DNA of 64,000 nucleotides from Sphingomonadales bacterium (GTDB lineage Bacteria; Pseudomonadota; Alphaproteobacteria; SMXS01). The stretch covers positions 5,001 through 69,000 of the forward strand of contig JALHLV010000009.1 of the NCBI GenBank assembly GCA_022844405.1, in the 5' to 3' direction. The translations under genes and the position numbers were made by a program. The notes under the pieces are model-generated. The model saw nothing but the letters and a program-made list of their open reading frames with translations, did not search any database and had not been told where the DNA came from. Positions 53,921-62,204 of the stretch are shown one piece after another. Positions within the stretch are counted from its first letter, which is position 1; the number at the start of each line of letters is the position of its first letter.

Positions 53921-54679
53921 TCAGGAGTCCCTGGCGCCAATGTCGCAGGAAACGATGCGGTAGCCCAGATCCAGCGCATCCAGCGCCAGAAGATGGCCAT
54001 TGCGCTCGGCCCAGCGCCCGCTGGAAAGGTCGGCGCGAAGCCTTGCCAGGCCGGCTTCGGCGTCGATCCGCGCGAAGCTCGACATGGCGCTGCGCACGTC
54101 GGCGCTGAGGTAGGATTCCGGCCTGCGCCAGTACGCGCAGAGGAAGCCGTCGGTGCAATCATGGGGAATGGGAACCGGCTCCAGATGCACCCGTCCGATC
54201 GTGCGTTCCAGCATCGCGACTAGGGCGGTCGAATCAGGAAAAACCCTACGGTCGTAGGCTGCAATCTCCGGAAAATAGTCCTCCGTCAGCCAGAATTGCG
54301 GGCGATCGGGAACCCACGTCAGCAGAACGGCGCGCCTGCGCGCGACCCGCGCCATCTCGGCGAGCCCGCGTGCCATGTCTGTCCAGTGATGTGCGCTGAG
54401 AACCGCCATCGCCGCATCGACGGAGGCGGTTTCCAGGGGTAGCGCCTCCGCGGACCCGCGCAGGCAGGGCGCGGCGTCCGCCGGACGCTGCCGGATCATC
54501 ACGTCGGATGGCTCAACCGCCAGTACGATCCGGTTCTTCGGCTCATACGAGCCCGTTCCGGCGCCGATGTTGACCACGCTCGCAGCGTCTCCGAGCGCCG
54601 CATCGATCGCAGCGGCGATCCGGTGGTCCGGACGGCGAAGTCCCGCGTAGCCGCGTCCAATATCGTCGTAAAGCGCCAT
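53921..54679 (-). CDS. Class I SAM-dependent methyltransferase
   Basis: A 252-residue methyltransferase of the UbiE/SmtA type: SAM loop VVNIGAGTGSYEP, acidic strand VLAVEPSDVM and post-motif SVDAAMAVLSAHHWTD. The N-terminus YDDIGRGYAGLRRPDHRIA is typical for small-molecule methyltransferases. ATG 54679 is chosen for this; the frame is open further but without similarity. Substrate unknown. It lies 66 bp downstream of the glycerate-kinase stop on the same strand. Confidence 0.85.
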   Translation of the reverse strand: MALYDDIGRGYAGLRRPDHRIAAAIDAALGDAASVVNIGAGTGSYEPKNRIVLAVEPSDVMIRQRPADAAPCLRGSAEALPLETASVDAAMAVLSAHHWTDMARGLAEMARVARRRAVLLTWVPDRPQFWLTEDYFPEIAAYDRRVFPDSTALVAMLERTIGRVHLEPVPIPHDCTDGFLCAYWRRPESYLSADVRSAMSSFARIDAEAGLARLRADLSSGRWAERNGHLLALDALDLGYRIVSCDIGARDS

Positions 54680-54745
54680 GCATCCACCCGTCCAGCAGCG
54701 CCAGCATCTCCGATATCCGCGCTGGCGGTCAATCCGGCGCGACAC

Positions 54746-55978
54746 TCAACCTGGCCCGCCACCGTCGATCAGGATCACCCGCAGGTCGTTGACGTTGGTG
54801 CGCGTGGGGCCGCTGACGATCTGCCGGTCGATGGCCTCGAAGAATCTGCCCGTATCGTTCCGCCGGAGCGCCTCGGCCGGATCGACGCCGGCCGAGGCCG
54901 CGCGCGCCAGCGTGCCGCCATCGAACCAGGCACCCGCCGCGGCGGTGCCGCCGTCGATCCCGTCCGTGTCGCCGGCCATGCCCGCCAGCGCCGGATCGCC
55001 GCCGCAGGCCAGCATCAGCGCCAGGACATATTCGTGGCTCGGACCGCCTATGCCGCCATCCGCGACGGCGACCGTCAACTCGCCGCCGGAAATCAACGCC
55101 ACCTTCTCGCCGCGCGCCAGGACGTCTTTCGCGAGGGCAGCGTGCGCCGCCGCCACGTCGCGCGCCTCACCCTCGACCGCGTCGCCCAGCAGTACCGGCC
55201 TGTAGCCCGCTTCGGCGGCGACCGCGGCCGCCGCGGCCAACGCATCGGCCGGCCTGGCGACCAGCACATAGTCGCCCCAGCGTTCGACGGACAGGTCGCG
55301 GCCCGCCTCGAGGTGACGGCGGACCGCGGCCGGCGCTTTGATCCGGTAGCGGTCGAGCATCCCGCGCGCATCGGCGAAACTGGAGGGGTCTGGCACCGTC
55401 GGCCCGGACGCGATCACCAGCGGATCGTCGCCGGGCACGTCCGATATGGCGAGCGTCAACAGCCGCGCGGGCCTGGCCGCCTGTGCCAGCTTTCCGCCCT
55501 TGATCGCCGACAGGTGGCGGCGGACGCAGTTGATCTCGGCGATGCTGGCCCCCGCCTTCAGCAGCGCCGCCGTCACCGCCTGCTTGTCGGCCAGCGTCAG
55601 GCCGGGCGCCGGCAGCGGCAGCAGCGCCGATCCGCCGCCCGACAGCAGGCAGATGACCAGATCATCGGCGGTCAGCCCGCTCACCATGTCGAGAATGCGC
55701 CGCGCCGCCCGCCCGCCGTTGGCGTCGGGCACCGGATGGCCCGCCTCGACCACCTCGACGGCCCGCGTCGGCGCCCCGTGGCCGTAGCGGGTGACGACCA
55801 GGCCCTCTCCCGCCGCGGGATAGTGCGCTTCCAGCACCCGCGCCATCTCGGCACTGGCCTTGCCGGCGCCGACGATGACAGTACGCCCCGCGGGCGGAGG
55901 CGGCAGATGCGGCGGCAGGCAATGCGCCGGCTGCGCGGCCGTGACCGCCGCATCGAACATGCGCCTGAACAGGTCCAT
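54746..55978 (-). CDS. Glycerate 2-kinase, MOFRL/GckA family
   Basis: A 410-residue kinase of the MOFRL/DUF4147 type: VIVGAGKASAEMARVLEAHY at the N-terminus, CLLSGGGSALLPLPAPGLTL and INCVRRHLSAIKGGKLAQ in the middle, and the MOFRL domain LISGGELTVAVADGGIGGPS with DTDGIDGGTAAAGA. It phosphorylates glycerate to 2-phosphoglycerate. Its ATG overlaps the stop of the reductase gene (TGATG, 55976-55980), so the two are translationally coupled: together they turn tartronate semialdehyde into glycerate and then 2-phosphoglycerate. Confidence 0.9.
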   Translation of the reverse strand: MDLFRRMFDAAVTAAQPAHCLPPHLPPPPAGRTVIVGAGKASAEMARVLEAHYPAAGEGLVVTRYGHGAPTRAVEVVEAGHPVPDANGGRAARRILDMVSGLTADDLVICLLSGGGSALLPLPAPGLTLADKQAVTAALLKAGASIAEINCVRRHLSAIKGGKLAQAARPARLLTLAISDVPGDDPLVIASGPTVPDPSSFADARGMLDRYRIKAPAAVRRHLEAGRDLSVERWGDYVLVARPADALAAAAAVAAEAGYRPVLLGDAVEGEARDVAAAHAALAKDVLARGEKVALISGGELTVAVADGGIGGPSHEYVLALMLACGGDPALAGMAGDTDGIDGGTAAAGAWFDGGTLARAASAGVDPAEALRRNDTGRFFEAIDRQIVSGPTRTNVNDLRVILIDGGGPG

Positions 55979-56862
55979 CAGTCGCGCCGGGTCAGCGCCT
56001 CGAGCCGGGCGAGCAGGCTGGAGGTGTCCCAGCGGCCGCCGCCCAGGCCCTGCACCTCGCCGTAGAACTGGTCGACCAGCGCGGTGAGCGGCAGGTGGGC
56101 GCCGTTGCGCCGCGCCTCCTCGAGCGTCATGCCCAAATCCTTGCGCATCCAGTCGACGGCGAAGCCATGGTTGAAGCGGCCGTCGGTCATGGTCTCGTAG
56201 CGGTTCTCCATCTGCCAGCTCTGCGCCGCGCCGTGGCGGATGACGTCGACGACGGCGCGCGGATCCAGGCCCGCCTGCCTGGCGAAATGGATGCCCTCCG
56301 ACAATCCCTGCACCACACCGGCGATACAGATCTGGTTGACCATCTTGGTGAGCTGGCCGTGGCCCGCAGGCCCCATCAGCCGCACCGCCTTGGCAAACAC
56401 GGTCATGGCGGCCTCGGCCCTGGCGAACACCCCCGGATCGCCTCCGACCATCACCGTCAGCTTGCCGTTCTCGGCGCCGGCCTGGCCGCCCGAGACCGGC
56501 GCGTCGAGCACGCCGATGCCGCGCGCCCTGCCCGCCTCGTCGAGTTGCCGCGCCAGCATGGCCGAGGCCGTGGTGTGATCGATCAGGATGCTGCCCGGTT
56601 TCATGGCGGCGAACGCGCCGTCCGGCCCCAGGATCACCTGGCGCACGTCGTCGTCGTTGCCGACGCAGGAGAACACCATGGCGCAGCCCTCGGCCGCCTC
56701 GGCGGGCGTTGCCGCGGCGCGGCCGCCATGCTGCGCCACCCACGCGTCGGCGCGGGCGGCCGTACGGTTGTAGACGGTGACGTCATAGCCCGCCGCCCTG
56801 AGATGCCCGGCCATGGGATAGCCCATCACGCCCAGGCCCAGAAATGCTACCTTTTCCGTCAT
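55978..56862 (-). CDS. Beta-hydroxyacid dehydrogenase (tartronate semialdehyde reductase-like)
   Basis: A 294-residue NAD(P)-dependent beta-hydroxyacid dehydrogenase: VAFLGLGVMGYPMAGHL Rossmann motif, substrate loop VLDAPVSGGQAGAENG, and KMVNQICIAG with the catalytic Lys, then the family C-terminus. It could be 2-hydroxy-3-oxopropionate reductase or 3-hydroxyisobutyrate dehydrogenase; coupling to glycerate kinase favours the former. The start is ATG 56862, MTEKVAFLGLG. No glyoxylate carboligase is present nearby. Confidence 0.88.
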   Translation of the reverse strand: MTEKVAFLGLGVMGYPMAGHLRAAGYDVTVYNRTAARADAWVAQHGGRAAATPAEAAEGCAMVFSCVGNDDDVRQVILGPDGAFAAMKPGSILIDHTTASAMLARQLDEAGRARGIGVLDAPVSGGQAGAENGKLTVMVGGDPGVFARAEAAMTVFAKAVRLMGPAGHGQLTKMVNQICIAGVVQGLSEGIHFARQAGLDPRAVVDVIRHGAAQSWQMENRYETMTDGRFNHGFAVDWMRKDLGMTLEEARRNGAHLPLTALVDQFYGEVQGLGGGRWDTSSLLARLEALTRRD

Positions 56863-56953
56863 TGCCGTTTTCCCTCCGAGCGAACGCGGCGCCAGCATAG
56901 AAATCTTCCTATCCGGAGGGAAGGCTGTCACCCGCCCGTCATGAAAGGCCGCC

Positions 56954-58330
56954 ATGGTGCAGGTCATGAATCAGGAAAGCCCCGCCGGGAGCACGCCCGG
57001 GACGCCCCGCGTTTCCTTCGGCGAGCTGCTCCGCACCTTCGGCAAGATCGGCCTGCTGAGCTTCGGCGGGCCCGCCGGGCAGATCGCGCTGATGCACCGC
57101 TTGCTGGTGGACGAGAAGAAGTGGATCGGCGAAGGCCGGTTCCTGCACGCGCTCAACTACTGCATGCTGTTGCCCGGCCCCGAGGCGCAGCAACTCGCCA
57201 CCTATATCGGCTGGATGATGCACCGGACGCCGGGCGCCCTCGCCGCCGGGCTGCTGTTTATCCTGCCGGGCTTCTTCGTCATCGTCGCGCTCAGCACGGT
57301 CTACATGCTGTTCCACCAGACCGCGTGGCTGGATACCGTGTTCTTCGGGCTGAAGGCCGCCGTGCTCGCCATCGTCGTCGAGGCGCTGCTGCGGGTGGCC
57401 CGGCGGGCGCTGGGAACACGCCTGATGGTGGCGGTGGCGGCGCTGGCGTTCCTGGCGCTGTTCCTGTTCCAGGTGCCGTTCCCGCTGGTCATCGCGGCGG
57501 CGGGTCTGGGCGGCTTCCTGGTGGCGCGGGTCAGGCCGGACCTGCTGGCACCGGCAACCCCGCACGGCGAGCCTGCCGCGGCCGAAATCGTAGACGCACT
57601 TGCGCCCGTCCTGCCTACCTGGCGGCGGGCGCTCGGCATCACCGCCGTGTGGATCGGCATATGGGCCAGCCTGCCCCTGCTGCTGATCGTCCTGTTCGGC
57701 TGGGACAGCGACTTTACGCCCATCGCGCTGTTCTTCTCCAAGATGGCCGTGGTCACCTTCGGCGGCGCCTACGCGGTGCTGAGCTATGTGGCGCAGGAAG
57801 CCGTCGGCACCTATGGCTGGCTGCGCCCCGGCGAAATGCTCGACGGCCTGGCGCTGGCCGAGACCACGCCCGGGCCGCTGATCATGGTGCTGACCTTCGT
57901 CGGTTTCATCGCCGGCTTCCGCGATGCGTCGGGCCTCGATCCGCTGACCGGCGGGCTGCTGGGCGCGCTGCTCGCCACCTGGGTCACCTTCGCGCCGTGC
58001 TTCCTGTGGATCCTGCTGGGCGCGCCGCATGTGGAGCGGCTGCTGGCAAACCGCGCCCTGGCGCTGGCGCTGGGGACGGTGACCGCGGCCGTGGTCGGCG
58101 TGATCCTCAACCTGGCGCTGTGGTTCGGCCTGCACGTGCTGTTTGCCGCGCACGCGCCGGTGGCATTGGGTCCGCTGGCCCTGGAGCTTCCAGTTCCCGC
58201 GTCGCTGGATCCGCTCGCACTCCTGCTCACCGCCGCAGCCATGATCGCGCTGCTTCGTTTCAAATGGGGCGTGCTGCCGGTTCTCGCGGGATGCGCCGGC
58301 GCCGGCGCGGCGCTGCGGCTGCTGGCGTAG
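56954..58330 (+). CDS. Chromate transporter (ChrA) family protein
   Basis: A 458-residue membrane protein with two homologous halves, each opening with the family motif: KIGLLSFGGPAGQIALMHRL near residue 31 and KMAVVTFGGAYAVLSYVAQE near residue 257; each has the LPGPEAQQLATYIG or AETTPGPLIMVLTFVGF segment. This is the long ChrA type. It may export chromate, though many homologues have no proven substrate. The start is ATG 56954; ATG 56969 is an alternative. It is divergent from the reductase gene and convergent with the CphA-like gene, 3 bp apart. Confidence 0.9.
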   Translation: MVQVMNQESPAGSTPGTPRVSFGELLRTFGKIGLLSFGGPAGQIALMHRLLVDEKKWIGEGRFLHALNYCMLLPGPEAQQLATYIGWMMHRTPGALAAGLLFILPGFFVIVALSTVYMLFHQTAWLDTVFFGLKAAVLAIVVEALLRVARRALGTRLMVAVAALAFLALFLFQVPFPLVIAAAGLGGFLVARVRPDLLAPATPHGEPAAAEIVDALAPVLPTWRRALGITAVWIGIWASLPLLLIVLFGWDSDFTPIALFFSKMAVVTFGGAYAVLSYVAQEAVGTYGWLRPGEMLDGLALAETTPGPLIMVLTFVGFIAGFRDASGLDPLTGGLLGALLATWVTFAPCFLWILLGAPHVERLLANRALALALGTVTAAVVGVILNLALWFGLHVLFAAHAPVALGPLALELPVPASLDPLALLLTAAAMIALLRFKWGVLPVLAGCAGAGAALRLLA

Positions 58331-58333
58331 CCG

Positions 58334-60448
58334 TCAGGCCGCAGCGCCCGCCTTGGTCAGGTTCACGTCTGCAAGACCACGGCGGATGACGTCGGCGCCA
58401 TAGCCCATGCTGAAGGCCGCCGCCGCGGCGAGGGCGGCGTCCTCCGGCGCGCAGTCGATGCGCTGGCCACCGTCGCGCGCCAGGCTCGCGAGGTCGATGG
58501 CTTCGCCGCCCACCAGGAGCCGGTAGCCGCCGTCGCTCCGGTCGACGACCACAGCGTCATGCCCCGCGCCGACATGCTCGCGGACCGCCGCCATCTCGGC
58601 GCCCGCCGACGACAGCACGACGCGGGCATTGCGCAGCGAACCAGCTACGCGACGCCATGCCGTCTGGCGGGAATCGATGACCACGCCCTTGAGGCTGACC
58701 GGCAACAGCATGCGGACCAGGTGGTTGAATGTTGCCTCGCTGCCGTCGTCGCCCTCGAACCGGGTTCCCTCCAGCACGATCGTGGTACAGCGGTCGAACG
58801 GCAGGCACCTCGTCAGGACCGAGCGGTGCGACACGGCGACCACCAGCGCATCGGTGGCGCGGTCGATCAGCGCCCAGCGCGCCGCGTCGAAGAAGTCCTC
58901 GGATCTACCCCGCGACGGCACGACCGCGGTGCGCAACCCGGCGGCGGTCAGTATCCGGCCGACCAGCACAGGCACCGGCGAACCCTCGTCCGCTCCCGCC
59001 ACCACGGCGATGGGAATGCGGCCATCCTCCTGGACCAGCCGCTTCAGAATCTGGCCGTACAGGTGTTTGGAAGTGGTATTGCCGATGGTCGGCTGGGCGT
59101 TCACCTCGCAGATCGCCGCGCCGGTTTCCTTCCACGAGCGCGAAATGTCCGGGATCAGCAGATCGATGCCGGCCAGGTCGAGCCGCAGCGCGTTGGCCGC
59201 CCGTTCGGCCAGGCGGGCGTTATCGGGATGCACCTGGTCGAAGGCCGCCTCGGGCGTACCGCCGGTGGCGACGTTGGCCGCCCGGCGCAACCGGACACGA
59301 TCGCCCGCCGCCGGCACCGATTGCACGGTCATGCCGTAGCCCGACAGAAGCTCGGCGGCCTCTCGATCGAACACCACCGGCTTGAGCGGCGCATCGGCCC
59401 GCTTGGCACGGGCCGGCTCCTGGTTGAGGCGTTCGACCAGTTGCGCCACGGTACTGACGCCGTCGCCGGTAACTCCGCCGGGAACCCGTTCGAGCGCCCA
59501 GATCATCCTTCCGTCGTGAACCACGAGCCGGTAGTCGCGCCCGTCGACATGCTTCTCGACCATGACGTTGGTCGAGAACTGCCGCGCCGTCTCATACGCC
59601 TGGACGACGCCCGCGTCGTCCACCAGCCCCGCCGCCACCGCGACGCCGCCGTCACGGTCCGCCGGCTTGACCACCACGGGATAGCCGATGCGGGACGCGG
59701 CGGCCACCGCCTCGCTGGCTGACCGTGCCAGCTCATGCTTCGGCACCGGCAACCCAGCCTGGCGGAGGAGGTCGGCCGCCGCGATCTTGTTGCGCGCCAG
59801 GCGCATGGAAATCGCCGGCGTCACGTCGGTCAGCGTGCTTTCGATCCAGCGGGCCCTGGAGCCCATGCCGATCTGGAAGACCTCGGCGGTAAGCCTGAAC
59901 CATGGCAGTTTCCTGTCATAAGCCGCTCTCAGGAAGTGTGGGGTGTTCGACCCGCCGGTGCGGACGCTGGCATGACGCGCGACAAATTCGTCCACCTTTT
60001 TCCGGGCCTCCTCTACGATCCGCGCCGCCGCAACGCCATCGTCGAGGACGTCGGCGATCAGGTCGGCGACGATCAGCAACGCCTCGCTGGCCGCCTCCAC
60101 ATTGATAGCCGGCAGGGCCAGGACGTAGCGTCCGGGGCCTCCCATTCCCACGACCCGTCCCCGATCGAACACCGGTTGGCCGGCGGCGCGCTGGAGCTCC
60201 GCGGTCCAGGCTACGAGCCGCTCGGGCAACGTCGAGAGTTTCCCCGAATCCGCGTCGCTCCGCGGAATCGCGGCTGATAGCGCCGCGTCGACGGCGGACA
60301 GCGCCATATCTGGCGGCGCCGCCACGCTCACGACGGCCCGCACGAACTCCTGCCTCAGGCCGTAGCCAAATCCGCCGGCGGAGAACTTCCTATGGTTCAC
60401 CGTCACAGCGCGGCCCAAGGGCTTGCCTGCCTTTGAAGGATCGGTCAT
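58334..60448 (-). CDS. CphA-like ATP-grasp ligase with degenerate Mur domain (second copy)
   Basis: A 704-residue relative of cyanophycin synthetase. An N-domain (residues 26-140, with GFGYGLRQEF and RLVAWTAELQRAAGQPV) leads to an ATP-grasp domain at 215-470 with VVVKPADRDGGVAVAAG, MVEKHVDGRDYRLVV, ANVATGGTPE and ICEVNAQPTIG, all needed for activity. Residues 475-700 align with the Mur-ligase domain, but its P-loop GTNGKTT reads GADEGSP, so the second ATP site is dead; the Mur closing motif (AALAAAAAFSMGYGADVIRR) remains. It should ligate by ATP-grasp only. It starts 9 bp after the methyltransferase stop, an evident operon. Homologous throughout to the protein at 29838. Confidence 0.82.
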   Translation of the reverse strand: MTDPSKAGKPLGRAVTVNHRKFSAGGFGYGLRQEFVRAVVSVAAPPDMALSAVDAALSAAIPRSDADSGKLSTLPERLVAWTAELQRAAGQPVFDRGRVVGMGGPGRYVLALPAINVEAASEALLIVADLIADVLDDGVAAARIVEEARKKVDEFVARHASVRTGGSNTPHFLRAAYDRKLPWFRLTAEVFQIGMGSRARWIESTLTDVTPAISMRLARNKIAAADLLRQAGLPVPKHELARSASEAVAAASRIGYPVVVKPADRDGGVAVAAGLVDDAGVVQAYETARQFSTNVMVEKHVDGRDYRLVVHDGRMIWALERVPGGVTGDGVSTVAQLVERLNQEPARAKRADAPLKPVVFDREAAELLSGYGMTVQSVPAAGDRVRLRRAANVATGGTPEAAFDQVHPDNARLAERAANALRLDLAGIDLLIPDISRSWKETGAAICEVNAQPTIGNTTSKHLYGQILKRLVQEDGRIPIAVVAGADEGSPVPVLVGRILTAAGLRTAVVPSRGRSEDFFDAARWALIDRATDALVVAVSHRSVLTRCLPFDRCTTIVLEGTRFEGDDGSEATFNHLVRMLLPVSLKGVVIDSRQTAWRRVAGSLRNARVVLSSAGAEMAAVREHVGAGHDAVVVDRSDGGYRLLVGGEAIDLASLARDGGQRIDCAPEDAALAAAAAFSMGYGADVIRRGLADVNLTKAGAAA

Positions 60449-60457
60449 GGATCCGCT

Positions 60458-61243
60458 CTAGCGCCCGGCCGCCGCTGGCGTCGCCGCCACCATGAACAAC
60501 TCCCACCGCATGCCGATACCGCCAGGCAAGGCATCGACCCCCAGTTCGGCGGCGATGGTGCGCGCGGTTTCCGCAGGTGTCGAGCTGCGCAGATCGAACA
60601 GGCGGTGGGCGAACTCCCCCATATCGTCGAGATTGGAGAACCGCCAATGGAACGGCACCCGTTCGGCCGAGACGACGTCGAACCCGGCCCGTTGCAACTC
60701 GTCGATCGTGTGGTCGCCCAGATAGCTGCCGACGTGGCCGGTGCTGTTGTGCCGGTCGACCCAGCCGTCGAGGAAGCGGGAAACCGCCGATGCCTCGTGG
60801 ACGTCGGCCAGCACCAGCCGGCCGCCCGGCCTGATGACCCGGGCCAGCTCGTTGAACAGCGGCATCTTGTCGTCGAGATGGTGGACGCCGGCGATGGAAA
60901 GCGCCGCGTCGAGGCTGGCACCGCCCCAGGGCAGCGGCAACAGGTCGCGGTCCTGTCCGGAGGCGCCGTGACCGAACGACGAACAGGGTTCGTGGCCGAG
61001 CCAGGTGCAGCCCTGCGGCAGGTATCTCGCCAGGTAGCCACCACCGGCCGGCACGTCGCCGACCAGCGCGCCTTGCGGCAGGTTCGCACGGGCGATGGTG
61101 TTGAGGAATTCCTCGCGCCGCGCTTCGGGGAAGCGGGTCATGGCGCCGTCATAGGGGGCGCCGCGGAGCTGGAACAACTCTTCGTAGTTGGCGGGAGCCG
61201 AACCGGCGTCGATCGCCAACTTGGTATTCTTGCGTTCGACCAT
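60458..61243 (-). CDS. SAM-dependent methyltransferase (CphA-like operon)
   Basis: A 261-residue class I methyltransferase. The SAM loop is GALVGDVPAGGGYLARYLPQ, then DAALSIAGVHHLDDKMP and RVIRPGGRLVLADVHEASAV. It resembles small-molecule O/N/C-methyltransferases. It precedes the CphA-like gene by 9 bp, with no other gene in the unit, so it probably methylates the ligase substrate or product. The start is ATG 61243, MVERKNTKLAID. It is divergent from the SDR over 186 bp that hold no other gene. Confidence 0.85.
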   Translation of the reverse strand: MVERKNTKLAIDAGSAPANYEELFQLRGAPYDGAMTRFPEARREEFLNTIARANLPQGALVGDVPAGGGYLARYLPQGCTWLGHEPCSSFGHGASGQDRDLLPLPWGGASLDAALSIAGVHHLDDKMPLFNELARVIRPGGRLVLADVHEASAVSRFLDGWVDRHNSTGHVGSYLGDHTIDELQRAGFDVVSAERVPFHWRFSNLDDMGEFAHRLFDLRSSTPAETARTIAAELGVDALPGGIGMRWELFMVAATPAAAGR

Positions 61244-61429
61244 TGCGTCAACCGTCCTTCAGGCTCTCGGTACAGCATGGCCTGACCCTGCCCGTCGGCC
61301 GTTCCGAGAGGATAGTAGAGCAAGTGCGCGGCCGAAGCCACGCCCGGCGGAGCGCCCGTTACAGCCATATCGACATCAGGCGCTGGCGGTTCTACGCTGC
61401 CGCCCGCATCCATTGGACAGGAGGGAATC

Positions 61430-62197
61430 ATGGGACGTCTTGAGGGCAAGGTCGCGGTCATCATCGGCGCATCGGGCAAGGGCAGCATGGGTCAGGCTAC
61501 CGCCCGGCGGTTCGTCGAGGAAGGGGCCTCGGTCGTGGTCGCCGCGCGCCGGCTGGGGCCGCTCGCGGCGTTGGCGGCCGAGATCGGCGCCACCGCGGTC
61601 GCCTGCGACATCGCGCAGGAGGATCAGATCGCGGCCCTCGCCAAGGCGGCCGTGGACAAGTTCGGCCGAGTCGATATTGCGGTGAACTTCGCCGGCATCA
61701 ACGTGCAGTCGCCCATCGCCCAGATCGACGCCGCCAAGCTGAAGGACGCCATCGACATCCAGTTCACCGGCGCCATCCTGTTCATCAAGCACATGGCGGC
61801 GGCCATGCCGGAAACCGGCGGCTCGATCATCATGACCTCGTCGCTGACGGCCACGCTCCATCCGCAGGGCATGACCGCCTATGCGGCGACCAAGGCGGGT
61901 GTCGACCATGTGGTGATCATCGCCGCCAACGAATACGGCAAGCAGAACATCCGGGTGAATGCAATCACGCCGGGCTTCATCCCGACCGAAATGACCAACG
62001 GCATCATCGCCGCCGCGCCCGTCGTCCCGAAGGCGTTTCTGAAAGAGACCAGGCTGCCGCGGCTGGGCACCGTCGACGACATCGCCAACGCCGCGCTGTG
62101 GCTGGCCAGCGACGAGGCCTTCGTTACCGGCATCAACCTGCAGATCAGCGGCGGCGCCCAATTGGGCAAGTTCCCGTCGGCCGAGGATTTCGGCTAG
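61430..62197 (+). CDS. Short-chain dehydrogenase/reductase (SDR)
   Basis: A 255-residue SDR with a slightly divergent cofactor loop IIGASGKGSMGQATARRF (extra residue, no TGxxxGIG), NFAGINVQS, catalytic Ser in MTSSLTATLHP and Tyr/Lys in YAATKAG. Basic residues AARR after the second strand suggest NADP(H). It is convergent with the chorismate-binding gene, 7 bp apart, and divergent from the methyltransferase/CphA-like operon. It may act in the same pathway, or be an unrelated reductase. Confidence 0.9.
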   Translation: MGRLEGKVAVIIGASGKGSMGQATARRFVEEGASVVVAARRLGPLAALAAEIGATAVACDIAQEDQIAALAKAAVDKFGRVDIAVNFAGINVQSPIAQIDAAKLKDAIDIQFTGAILFIKHMAAAMPETGGSIIMTSSLTATLHPQGMTAYAATKAGVDHVVIIAANEYGKQNIRVNAITPGFIPTEMTNGIIAAAPVVPKAFLKETRLPRLGTVDDIANAALWLASDEAFVTGINLQISGGAQLGKFPSAEDFG

Positions 62198-62204
62198 GAA
62201 CGGA

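Noticed and set aside
58334-60448. Cyanophycin synthetase
   Set aside because: The Mur-ligase P-loop is absent here and in the copy at 29838, and no cyanophycinase or related gene is present.
61244-61429. Possible precursor peptide beside the CphA-like operon
   Set aside because: The gap between the methyltransferase and SDR has no short frame with a good ribosome-binding site and leader-like sequence.
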